Source of the DNA: Otatea glauca
Taxonomy: Eukaryota; Streptophyta; Magnoliopsida; Poales; Poaceae
Direction of reading: 5' to 3'
DNA length: 64,000 nt
Assembly (NCBI GenBank): GCA_036346275.1
Contig: JAYEVK010000042.1
Location: forward strand, 1 to 64,000
The position numbers were made by a program, and so were the translations under genes. Each line of letters opens with the position of its first letter. Within the stretch, counting starts at the first letter, position 1. The notes beneath the pieces were generated by a model. It saw nothing but the letters and a program-made list of their open reading frames with translations, was not told the DNA's origin and searched no databases. This document shows, piece by piece, positions 25,187 to 36,300 of this stretch.

Positions 25187-27949
25187 CTATAGTTTCTGTA
25201 CCTCATCCGAGTCTGTCATCTTACGTGCGTGACTTGCTGGAATGGGTACAAGTTTGGCCGATTGCTCTTTGAAGGTCGCCACGGCGATGCTATTTCTACC
25301 TTCTGCTCCTTGGCGGCCGATGAAGTCTTTTGAAGGAATCTTGGCCTTGGCGATGAGCTTCATCGTCTTTGACGATTCTTCCTCAAGAAATTTTCTAGTA
25401 GTCTCCAATTTCTTAAGAAATTTTGTTAGCCTTGAGTTTCCATGGTTACATCAAATTTTTTCTTTTTGGCCTTTGTCTCGCAACCATTTTGTCAAGGATC
25501 CTCTGAGTCGGCTTCTGGGCGCTCTCTTTGATTTCCTTTCTTGAGCTGCCTCCACTAAAGCCTTCTTATCATCCGGATGGCACACTTGACGGTCTGACCA
25601 TGGCCTCACGGTGGTAGATCAATTTCAAGCTGCAGACCATGGCATCTCGAATCGGTGATTATTATCGGGATCTCACGATTGCGGCCTTGACACCAAGTCA
25701 AACAGCTTGTTAGCGCTCTTGCATTCCGGAGCCGATGAGACTACGGCCGATGTGTCTTTTGAAGCCACGATGATTTTTGAATTTGTAAATATAATCATCA
25801 GCTGCAAAGATCTCTGGATCATCCAAGTCGGATAGATTAAAGCCAAGGATGTTGGATGGATCAGAGGTTTACGGGCTGCGCGATTCTTGGCAGTATCGGT
25901 GAGGGCAATGACTCTTTGGCGATATATCCGTAAGTTGGCGAATGTTGGCCACTTGTGCCGATCTGATGGTGAAAGAAATAAAAATATAATGAAACAGATG
26001 GAATAAGTCGATCTGTAAATTCTTTGGGATAAAAAAATACGGCGATGCTTCGATCCAGCGGTGAACTTTCGCCACTTTGTTCTTGTGGTTTGGAGTATTT
26101 TTCTTGGCATGAACCTTGATGGACTTGGCTTCTTCTTTTACGAGAATCCATCAATTTGGAAAGTTAGTTGATGAAGGAAAATGAAAATGAACAAAAGATG
26201 ATCGGGCATAACTTACTTGGTTCTTTGTTGCCTTTCTAAATCGGACAAAGATGGACTTTGGATGCCCAAGGAACCGAAGTATAGCGGTGGCGTGATTGCC
26301 TTGTGCGATCGTTTCTCTTTACTAGTCGCATGAGCATCAATCGGTTTCTTGCGGCGCTTTTAGTGCCGCAAAGAAAAGGATAAAGCCAATGAGATAAAAT
26401 CATATGAGCTACGATAAAGAAGAGTAAAATCGACTAATACCTGCCAATAACATTTATAAGACTCGTATTATCATATCCGAGCTTGATTTGTCGCTGAATC
26501 GGTGTCAGAAGATACCATCGGCTCAAGAAGTGCAGGAAGAGGGCATCGATAATAGCCGATGGAATGCGATCAAGGAGAAGTGCTTCCGCAATTGAAGACC
26601 ACCATGCAGAATCGGCTAGATCGACGATTATTCAAAACAAAGTGAGGCAAGGATTTGATTTGCAAGTCATCGGCTATTTTCAAGACCATATCGGCTAGTG
26701 ACTAAAGATCGTACTCGGTCTAGAATTTGAACCAAGTCAAGGAGTGAAAGATCGGGATCATTTGGCGAAACAATTGTCCGGCAAAGGTGGAAGGGTGATA
26801 GAATTCATAAGAAGGTTGAAAGGTACGGTTTCTCGTGTTAAAACCAACATGCAAAACACTAGGAGAAATGAAAAGTTTGAAGAAGTCTAAAGTCGATTCG
26901 GGCATCTCGTAGCTATCGAGAATCGGATGAAGAAATGATGGCCATTCAAAATCGGTACTATTTGGTATAATTGAAGAAATCTTGTTGGTTAAAATCATTG
27001 TTATCAAGTTTAGAAAAAGCGATAAGTATTTTCTTAAGCCAATCGATAATCTTCTTCTTGCCCGAACACATGATGTATCTTTCACCATAAGATCGGTGGC
27101 TCAATTCGGGACTGCATTTTACGGTGTGTCTTCGCGAGGAAATGCCGAGTCTTCGAGGATTTAATTTGAAAGATCGGCTAAATAAGCGTTATAACCATAC
27201 TTGGATGAACCGAGAGGACCGCCTACATTGCCGGCGCTTAAAATCGGCAAATCGGTAGAAAAGCCGACTCTAATCACATGCATCATCGACAAACCGCTCC
27301 CGAAACATTTTTTCCAATGCTAGCCGCTGCCCTCTACCAACCGCTCTGCTATTAGCTGATATACTTGTGTTGGTCCCAAAGAAGCACCGCAAAACAAAAA
27401 GCGGTCTAACCACAAGTTCAAGAAAGCAACATGTTCTTCATCGATCTGGCCCATTCACTTTATTATTGTTATTGTACTTACATGACCTTCTCCTTTAGAT
27501 TGAATGAGCTTGTATTTGGTTTGCCGCTATAAGTCGATATCTGTTAGCCATCGGCCTAAGGCAACACAATTGGGCTATATCCATAAGGGTCGGGCGATGG
27601 GACCAAAGACGAACGAAGGCGTTGAAGGTCTCCGACCGAAATAGCAAGCCGTGGCCACTAAGGGCTCATTGGCTTACGGATCGGCTAATGAGAGAGGATG
27701 CACTCAGCTATACCCATCCTTTCCCACTCTTCTTTTTTACGAGCGACTACGCGAATGTACCAGATCTCCATCCTTTGAGCGCTCGTCGGCCATGCCACAA
27801 GCTTTTTCCCAGCTCTCTATATTAAAACAAGTAGCCGATAGAGGAGGCGGGGGAATATCTGGCTAATAACGTCGGCATCTAGATTTCTATCGGACCAAGA
27901 AAATACGATCTTCTTGTTAGGGATTGGAATAAGTACGACTCGCGTCCAT
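25187..27949 (-). pseudogene. Antisense accessory ORF of element A (plant-mobile-domain-like)
   Basis: The - strand between INT and the 3' LTR holds a degenerate reading frame homologous to the antisense ORFs of elements B and C. The start is at about 27,949 (MDASRTY, matching MDPSQVF in C). The middle part at 27,088-26,720 (FEWPSFLHPILDS ... SPSVLHVGFNTRNRTFQPSYE) matches C's WPSFLHLEADSS...HVGFNTRYRTFQPSYE. The C-terminal end is charged and helical (25,408-25,187, FLEEESSKTMKLIAKAKI). The protein is unrelated to gag or pol. Its middle resembles the plant mobile domain (PF10536). Frameshifts and stops make it a pseudogene here. It is convergent with pol, about 230 bases past the INT stop. 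Confidence 0.7.
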
Positions 27950-28267
27950 TGGTGATCTTAGCAAGCCGATTGATGAAGGAGGATGCAAGCGATTGAGGAA
28001 GATTGAGCAACGGACTAGGCGAAAGTCGATTTTCAAGAGTCGAGAGAGCTTGTGCGCGTGAGGAATGACCGAGGTGGGGCCGCATTTTATAACGTGGTGA
28101 AAATTTGAAGCGGCGGGGCTGGATCTCAAAAGACGCGGCGGTTAAAACGCACTACCTTTGTGTCGAGAATTACTGGCGCAAATAAAGTAGCGATTATTGA
28201 GTGAAGTTCAACGGTTAGCCGATTGGAAAAGCCGATAAGTGAAATTTTTGATGATGACAAGTCATCT

Positions 28268-28285
28268 CTAAAAATAGGGGCCATA
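28268..28285 (+). other. Polypurine tract of element A
   Basis: The run ctaaaaataggggccata lies directly before the 3' LTR TG. It would prime plus-strand DNA synthesis. The reverse complement of the same tract (tatgcccctatttttggg, and tataccccttatttttgag) lies beside the LTRs of elements B and C, fixing their orientation as -. Confidence 0.8.
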
Positions 28286-28937
28286 TGTTTGCACCAAAAT
28301 TTGGTAAGCTTGGTCAAAATCGGCAATAAAGTCAAAGATCTGGAATTAGCAGACGGGATGGAAAGGTTTAGAGATATTTTAGTAATCGCAAGATTTTTAA
28401 AAAGAAAAACAACCGTCGAAATAAGGCGATACGGATCGGAGACTTGAAACGTCTTTAATGTGAGGACATTATCGGCCGGAGGGTATAAAAGAAGGGCCAA
28501 AGCAAATTGCAAAGAACATCAACACAATACAATCAACCAGCTTTTACTTTCTTCCTTCCTGACGACTAGGAGTAGCTTTTGTAATTTAGTCTCTGTAATC
28601 GATCTTGATCAATAAAGTTGCACATCGCCGATTGTTGATCTTCGTCAATTACACCCCAGGTTTGATTTATTCTGATTTTGTTGCGCATCGCCTTTTTCGA
28701 ATCGATCTACCTTTATTCTCGATTAGCCTTAATCGGCTAATTAGATTTATCTTGTTACCGATCTTGATCGGCTTCAAGCTGATTAAGTCTAAGCCGATTG
28801 ATCTTTACGATCGGCTTTTGAGTGAATTTCATATTTTTACCTTGTCGGTTATAGGTCAAATCGACTATGCGCTCTGAATCGGTGTTAAATGCGGTGTCTT
28901 GTTATCGAAACCCTACATCAAATTTTTTACGTAAACA
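28286..28937 (+). repeat. 3' LTR of element A
   Basis: TGTTTGCACC...GTAAACA, 652 bases, aligned end to end with the 5' LTR. Differences are spread along it; several are at CTG/CAG/CCG sites (for example 'taactgcaag' in the 5' copy and 'taatcgcaag' here). Divergence is high enough that the insertion is not very recent, unless part is consensus error. Confidence 0.9.
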
Positions 28938-29445
28938 GGAGGTGAAGCCACTGCATGACAGAAAATGCCATTCGTCGGAGGAAAATAAGGCATGGAATTA
29001 ATAATTATAGTGTACAGTCGTAAATCAAGTCCCAGATAGGCTTTAAAAGCATGCTTCTAACTTTCTGAAAGAGTATAGGGGCACTACTGAACTGTAATGT
29101 CGTCTCTGGAGACGAGACCTTTTCTCAAAGAACAGTAACGTCATTCGATCACCCAGTACAGCACATATGGATTGCATTTCACTGCAATAGAAAGTTTTAT
29201 CACAGACGGTTCGAAAATCTCATCACTGACAATTTTTTGAACCATCATAAATATATGTCAGTGATAAGAAAACACATCATAGACGGTTTTCGAACAGTCA
29301 GTAAAAACAATTATCAGAGACGATTCTATCTACGAATAGCCTGCGATGAGAAAATATCTTAGACGGTTTTATAATAGAACCGTCTCTGATGACAAGTAAA
29401 CACAAACAATTTTTAAATAGAATCGTCTGTGATATGTTTTTTCCC

Positions 29446-30008
29446 CTAACTCTCTTGGCAGAATTACCATGATTAGTATATATTGTTCAAAATTTTCTTC
29501 TCTTAGATATTTCTGTAACGACATTTACAAAACACAACTAGTTATAGCTTTTGCACTTGAATATCAAAATATCCTAGATGCATCGAGGCAGCGACTTGTC
29601 GATGAGGAGGGTCTCAAAATATGAACATTTGTAGCACTTTCATCACCTTCTTATTCTAATTTATTTCAAGACGAATTGTTGATAAAATTCAGCGCAATAT
29701 CCGATTCCACGATAGTGCATCCTGAAAGTTCTTGCTCGATTTATTTCAAGGCGAATTGTTGATAAAATTGGATTTTGCGTTGGCATCCATCAATATTAGA
29801 ATAACAAGGTGACGAAAGTGCTACAAATGTTCATATTTTAAGACCCTTCTCATCGAATAAGTTGTTGTCTCAATGCATCTAGGTTCTTTGATATTCAATT
29901 GCAAAATCTATAACTAGTTGTGTCTTGTAAATGTAGATTGCGATATATCTAAGAGAAGAAAATTTGAACAGCATATACTAATCAAGGAAGTTCGCCAAGA
30001 GAGGTAAG
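29446..30008. repeat. Long inverted repeat (hairpin) inside the CACTA element
   Basis: Left arm 29,446-29,660 and right arm 29,795-30,008 are reverse complements with small differences (e.g. aactctcttggcag / cttggcgaactt, ttttcttctcttagatat, ctagatgcat, gaacatttgtagcactttc). The 134-base spacer holds two copies of a 29-base word (ttatttcaag[a/g]cgaattg...) at 29,661-29,689 and 29,741-29,769. A transcript would fold into a hairpin with a stem of about 210 bp. Confidence 0.85.
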
Positions 30009-30189
30009 AAAAAAACATTATTTCATAGTTCAACACAAGAAGACCTTACCACAAATATGATAATGAAATATTTCATAGTTTAGATGACAATACATTAACA
30101 AATTATGATATATACCACAAATATCAACAAGTGTACATTGAGAAACCACATTGTTTCATAGTTCAAGAAAAGAAAACCTTAGGGCTTTT

Positions 30190-30635
30190 TCATGTCTTCC
30201 ATCATATGTGTCATAGCTTCCACAATAGAGGCTTTTCGGTTCTCTTTGAAGTTCCACGACTCTAGTACAAAGGTTGATTTGTTTGACACCAATAACCGAT
30301 TGATCTTGATTATATCTCTTAATCCCTACAAATTAAAAGCAATCATATTGTTGTGAAAAGGAATTTTGATATATTATCGGTAACCACATCGAATTCGATA
30401 ATAGAAATATTTATATTACCTCTATAAGCTCACTTTGGCTTCTTCCTCTGCATTCGCCCTACGGTCCTTCTTGATGAGTCTTTGTGTTAAGGGATTCGAT
30501 GTCTTGCAAGCGATCATCTATGTCTTTCAGTTCTTATTTCATCTCATAAATCTTTTTAGCTAACTCGGACTTTTCCTTTAGTTGTTCGATCTCCATCTCA
30601 AATTTCCGTTTAGCTTCTAACACTTTTCCATGTTA
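30190..30635 (-). pseudogene. Degenerate charged helical coding fragment in CACTA interior
   Basis: Reading on -, 30,635-30,420 gives a charged, heptad-like stretch (AKRKFEMEIEQLKEKSE ... ELKDIDDRLQDIESLN), then in a shifted frame LIKKDRRANAEEEAK. A second piece at 30,345-30,190 reads RDIIKINRLLVSNKS, then KASIVEAMTHMMEDMK. The DIESLN...KDRRAN pattern is reminiscent of the start of XH-domain proteins (SGS3/IDN2-related), but too short to be sure. It has stops and at least one frameshift. It could be a captured host fragment or the tail of a CACTA-encoded protein. Confidence 0.35.
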
Positions 30636-31688
30636 TCTATTTTACCAAAATCAGATTTCAATATTGTCAATTAATTAAGATCAAAGACAAAATGATGTTC
30701 TCACATATTAGAATAATGGATTGATCACGAGAATAACTTTTAGGAGTAAGCTATACAAACAAGGAAATTATAATAGTGCATAATGTATAACATCCATACA
30801 TGAATTAAAATATGCAACACCATAGCTTCACATGATGATGCTTCACAATCACAAGTTGATAACAAACAAGCAAAGTCTATTATAAATCTGTTGAAAGCTA
30901 TGCCAGTTTTACACACTATGATCATCTCTCTCCCTTTGTCCAAGCGTCCATTCACTTTATTTATGATGACCTCGAATCCTGTTTTTTGGCTTGTGTTGCT
31001 CACATAGCACTAGATGAGCAGAATGATGCATGTATAGTTGTCTAGTGTATCTCCTGCACAAGGCAATTATCCATGGTGGCATGTTGTGGGTTATCATGAT
31101 TCATAAGGCTCCCATGTTGTGCATATACAGGGCATACTATCATGATCCATGACCACACGACATCTATTTGACTATTTCTATGGCATGTAATATGATGATG
31201 AAATGAGGCTAATGAGTGATGTGATTGGTGAATTATATTCCTCTCACTGCATGTACAACAGCCAGTACTTTTATACCATGGTACAACAGCCGATATTATA
31301 AATATGTACAATAGCAAAGTCTATTAATGTTACGAACAATTATTTGATACTTGTCAATTAGTTTCAATTTCGAATCTACCATTTTTACACAAAGATATGC
31401 TCTAGCAAGCTCCTCTTTCTTGATCAATCATCAAGCACAACGACAAATTCGAATGATCCATGGTAACAATCCTTGCAACATATATCAATATTAACAACTG
31501 AAAGCACCAAAATATAGGGTATTGATCATCAATAAAGTGATAATTCACAAATAAGCAAATCATGTGTCAATCAGCATCAATTGCAACTGGGATTATCGGC
31601 ATTTTACGAGGGCAACCAAGATCCAAGTTCGAATATTCGCCTTTATACCGGTGGTGCGGGGGAGCACGGTGGGGGACCGTTGCATGGA

Positions 31689-31846
31689 GCCGTCGGTGAG
31701 GGGAGGTCGACGGCGACCGATGCGTGGAGCCGCCAGTGAGGAGAGGTTGAGGGCAACTGGCTGCAGGAGCTCGCGCCGCCGGTGAGGGGAGCTCGAGGGT
31801 GACCAATGTGTGAAGCCGCCAGTGAGGGGAGGTCGACGGTGCGGAG
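31689..31846. repeat. GC-rich tandem repeat near right end of CACTA
   Basis: Four imperfect units of 40-46 bases start at about 31,689, 31,729, 31,775 and 31,815, each beginning gccg[c/t]c[a/g]gtgagg. They keep - strand frames open (LTGG / HRSPS-type peptides), but the repetitive translation argues against a real protein. Such GC-rich blocks are common in grass CACTA elements. Confidence 0.7.
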
Positions 31847-32201
31847 GAGATGCTGGTGGACGGGCCGAGGCGAGGCCGTCGGCAAGGTTGGGGAGACAAA
31901 GCGCTGGCGGCGGATGAAGCATCGGCTAGGGTTTTGGCGAGTTGGTAGCGAGCGATCTGTGCGAGCGACCTGGTTATATACTAAGAGAGTGTTATCACAT
32001 ACGGTTATTTTAAAGAACCGTCGTGAATTATCCTGACGATTATTAGATAAAACCGTCGTGATATTGGCTTATTGAGCGTTTGTTAGCCCATCATGTAGTT
32101 TCGACGGTCGTGATGCAAAACCGTGCGTAATTAGCCTTATCTGACGGTTTGCAAAAAACAGTCTTTGATGAGACGTCTTACATAGGTCTTTCGTAGTAGT
32201 G

Positions 32202-33281
32202 TTTAGAGTAGCTAGCTATTATCGTGTTTATTTTAAAATTTACATAATTAGATGTAACATCATTTTATTTATCATTCAAGATGTTATTTTAAATTCAAGC
32301 TAACGAGTCTCTATTGAGTTAAGCCTCATTAATATCTTTTGCTCGAAATGATCTTATTTTAATTTTAAAATTATTAACCAATGTAATGAAATAATTTTGA
32401 TTCGAGGCTAACGAGTTTTTTTCTAGCCTTTGGATAATCCCACGTGGGGACCATCCTCTGAAAAGTTCTGTCCCTACGGAGATATATCACTGTAGAATGT
32501 AATGGCTGCCTTAAGTGCAACCAATAGACTCAGGATGATTCCACGGCAAGCCAGCCGGTCCATTTTCTTCACTAGCAAGTAGTTTGCGTCATCCCGAGCT
32601 TAAAACGTGTACAAAATTAAGGCTTCCAACTTTACACCTATTGCAGCTGGAACCCTCCAAAGTGGAACATCATCAAGACATGAACCCCCACATTCACCGG
32701 GAGGTCGTCGGCAGTTGGCAGCCCTATCCAGTGAAAAAATGGCGAAGGCACACAACCACAGAGATTCATCCATCACAGTCACCTCGTCTGAAACGTGAAA
32801 CAAGCGTAGCCACAAAGGGCCATTTGCTGTGTCGTTTCCAGGGAGTCAGGGACACATGTCCTTCCCAAACTTCTTCTCAGCACTGATAACACCAAACGGT
32901 TGTTTTGTTTTCTCTCACCGGCTTAAGAGCAACTACGTACAATAATAAAGCTCATCGATACTTTCAAATCTAGAGTAAACAATAAAACTAATTTGTATAG
33001 TAATTATCTCTAAATATTATCTTTAAATACGGTGCAATAACTATCTTTTCTATCTTGTATATAACTAATCTATATTATTTTCTATGCTCTTGTATAAGAG
33101 GGTTCCGCTTCTCTTCTCTTATCTCACTTTTTATATAGGATAAAGTTAATATATATAAAATAAAAATAAATTAAAGTGGTCTTATTTTATATATATGCTC
33201 TAATTATCGACGGAAGATGACAAGAGATTCTACCCTGTCACCACGACGGAATGGTCCAAGCAGCCACATCGGTTGCCGTTT
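32202..33281. other. Upstream region of the AVT1-type gene
   Basis: About 1 kb between the CACTA end and the TATA box. A segment at 32,926-33,193 begins agagcaactacgt, ends tatatatgctct and is very AT-rich, so it may be a small MITE. No other gene is seen. The last 120 bases before the TATA box contain 'gacaagagattctaccctg' and CCACATCGG-like words of unknown relevance. Confidence 0.4.
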
Positions 33282-33288
33282 TATAAAC
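33282..33288 (+). promoter_or_regulatory. Candidate TATA box of the AVT1-type gene
   Basis: tataaac lies 80 bases before the ATG at 33,368 and is followed by a CT-rich leader (ccctctcctccatctcctcc), a common arrangement in plant promoters. No other TATA-like word is as well placed. Confidence 0.55.
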
Positions 33289-33367
33289 CCGTCCCTCTCC
33301 TCCATCTCCTCCTCACACTTTAGTCTCTCTCTCCTCTCCATTCCCGTTAAGCTTGGGTAAGAGGGAG

Positions 33368-36300
33368 ATGATGAAGAACTCGGTGTCTGACCGGAGCTTC
33401 ATCATCGAGAGCGACGAAGAGGAGGACGCCGTCGAGGACGGAAGCGGGTCGGCGGCGATGAGTCGGACGGGTCGGACTCCTCGTCGTCGCGCGGTAGCCC
33501 GCGGATCGCCGGCGGCCGCGGCAGCCAGCCCAGCTCCTACACACAGCAGTGGCCGCAGAGCTACAGGTTCGTCATTGGTGATGACTTGCTGGAGGCAGCC
33601 ACGGCCGAACCTTTTTTCTTTTCCTTCTGGCATCTCGTTGTCGTCTTGTCGATGACTTTGCATGCATTTCAATCTTTCTTGAGAGTGCATATCCTGGCTA
33701 GCTTTCCAGATGTGTGTACAAGCAAAATGCGTAAAGAAAATCTCACTGACGAGTCTGACGCTTACAGGCTTCATGAAGAGTAACAAACTATCAAAGAATA
33801 AAGATTTTAGTTCATGTTTTACTAAACTACAGATTTTAGTAGAATCTTTATCATAAAACTACCGTCTTTAGAATTGACTATTTATTATAACGGGCATGGT
33901 AATATAGGATCACGTAGTAGCCTCATGCGTCCTCATTTTCCTTTACACTTGTACGTGAGGATATCATGTGGGTCACATTATTAAATCAGATAAGAAACGA
34001 TCAATTCTAAAATATCTCTTGTGATACAATTTCTTTTAAAATCTATGGTTTTGTAAAATAGAAGCTAAAATCATAGATTTCGATAGCTTGTTAAAAACAT
34101 GTTACTCTTTAATAATTATTGGATGGAATTTTTTTGTAGCATGTCACTGACTCATAGATGCCATATGATGACATCGAGGTATCATTCGCTTAATGGAATG
34201 TTTTTTAAAAATATATAAATGAAATGATATGGTATTGTTTTTTTCTGTAACTTTTTAAAATGTAACATTTTCAAAAAAAAAGACAATATTTAAATTTAAC
34301 TACTGCAACTTTGACTTGAACGATTGCAGCAAACATTCAAAACTTAACAAAATAAGACACTCGAATTTTAGCGTTAACACTACTTCTTTTTTTAGATTAA
34401 TACCATGTGCATATTAGTTTTCAAAAAATATAATGGGTATTGTTCACTATCTTCGCTCTGGAGGCCAGTCGGAGTTTCTAGGGCAGGACACGTGCATATG
34501 AACGTCTGGATCGAGTTGTATGGTACGAGCCCAGGTCTTGGACCATTGACATGTGGACCCTGCTGCTGGTGTGTCATGTGTACAGTTTATTTGGTTACAA
34601 GATATCTCTGGTGCTTCTGGTCCAAGGAGCATTGGTCTGTCCACGTGGCAAATTCAGCCAGTTCCATCATCTGTTCTTCCAAATAGGAATTCTTGTGTGA
34701 GAGAAGAGATCGCTTTCAAAACTTGAAAGCAGAGTCAAATCAATCCAAGATTATGTATCATTCATGGTAGGGATGACAATGGTGTACGACGGACATGGGT
34801 AGTGCTTGTCTATACTCATATCAATAAGTTAAAATCTCAAACACAAGTATACCCGTGAAGAGTGACAGACTTAAAAATCTCGCCCATACTTGTCGCCGTG
34901 GGTACTTGATACCTACAGGCATACTCGTTTACCTATCATAATTAATAATCCTTGCAACCAAAGGGCACTAGGAGCTAATGAGTTATGGTCTTTGATATAA
35001 TCCTTCGATAAAATTATGGGAATCACTATATTCTATAGATTGAAGAATGATTATCAATTATTCAAAATTTTAAATACACATGAGAACAAAAATTAAAATA
35101 ACACATGCATACAAAGGACGCACACATGTTCAAGTTCAAAAATTAAAATAAAAATAGTTCATCAGTTATCACACATGCTCAAGTCCAACAATTAAAATAG
35201 AAACAATTTATCAGTCATTACACGCATCACAAATCATCCATCACGGTATCACCAATCACAAATTGCTAATATGAGGTAACACATATTGGAGATAAATGAG
35301 CCGACTGCGCATCTGTTGTGGCCCACATGTTAGTAGAAAGCGGCGGTTAATCGGACGAAATAAGTTCGGATGGAGCTTCCCTATACAATACATGTTTATC
35401 CGTCGGGCAAAGTTTAGACCCTATAAACATGCCTACGGATAACAAAAGATAAACATACTCATCTCTATTAGAGTTTTTATCCACATATGTACGAGTAATC
35501 GGATAAAATTGTCATCCCTATTCACGGGACATGTACTTCTAATGCAACTCGGATTTACCGTGGTTCATACTCATCAACAGATGCGGCTTCTAGTACAAAA
35601 ATATCTTTTCCGTAACAAACGAATGCAGTTACAATCTTAGTTCTGTATCACAGACAAATTTTTAGGTTAAAACTAGGGATGGCAATAGGCCTCGATCCCC
35701 GTTTTTTCGCGGAGAATTCCTCTATTAGGGGACGGAGACGGAGGAAATCTCGCCCCGTGAGGGGTTTATCGGGGAAAATGTTGTCCCCGTCGGGAATCGC
35801 GGAGATGGCAACGGGGAAAATCCCGTGAATAGGGATCAGTTGCGGGGGTTTACAGTGAATCTGATAGCTATGTCTATCCATTCATACAGGTATTCAAGTA
35901 TGCGTGGCTAATTCTCAACACCAATAAACTCAATTCTATGTCATATGTTCTATGTTCGGTAACAAAAAGTTTTCCTCTTCTATGATCAGGCAGTCCATTG
36001 ACATGTACAGCAGCGTGCAGTCACCCAACCTGAGCTTCCTGGGCACCCCAACGCTGAGCAGGCTCTCAAGCTCCTTTCTGACCAACTCGTACCGTGGCAA
36101 GCCGCCGGAGATCATCTCCAATCTCATCAAGCCGCTCCTGCCGCCGGCGACCGCCGCCACCGGCGACGACGAGCAGCAGCACCATGAAGACGCCCGGAAG
36201 AGCTCTCAGTACCTCCTGCCGTCAAGAAAGCCGTCGTCTCTGCAGAAGATCCCCGAGGACCAGAAGCCTCTGGTTGTTGGCCATGAGGCAGGCCCGTACC

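Larger units (their letters stand above)
17488..28937 (+). mobile_element. Ty3/gypsy retrotransposon, Tat-like, with antisense ORF (element A)
   Basis: The element has LTR (17,488-18,136), gag, PR, RT, RNase H, a second RNase H, INT, an antisense ORF, a polypurine tract, and LTR (28,286-28,937). The domain order PR-RT-RH-INT and the extra archaeal-type RNase H are marks of the Tat/Athila branch of non-chromovirus gypsy elements. Coding parts are broken by frameshifts, so it is not autonomous as sequenced. The five bases outside the two LTRs (gttag and ggagg) do not match, so no target-site duplication is visible. Element C on - is a close relative. Confidence 0.9.
29082..32201. mobile_element. 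Non-autonomous CACTA (En/Spm-like) DNA transposon
   Basis: The left end begins CACTACTG; the right end is ...cgtagtagtg, i.e. CACTACTACG on the other strand. Both ends carry many subterminal repeats in both orientations built on gacggtt / aaccgtc (left: 29,207-29,430; right: 31,990-32,180), the usual transposase-binding arrays of CACTA elements. No transposase is recognisable. Inside are a long inverted repeat, a degenerate helical coding piece and a GC-rich tandem repeat. The 3-base flanks (ggg / ttt) do not match, so the left end may be altered by a base change or a few bases off. Confidence 0.75.

Noticed and set aside
31567..31922. Proline/serine-rich ORFs on - as a possible protein
   Set aside because: They come from the 40-46 base GC-rich tandem repeat of the CACTA element.
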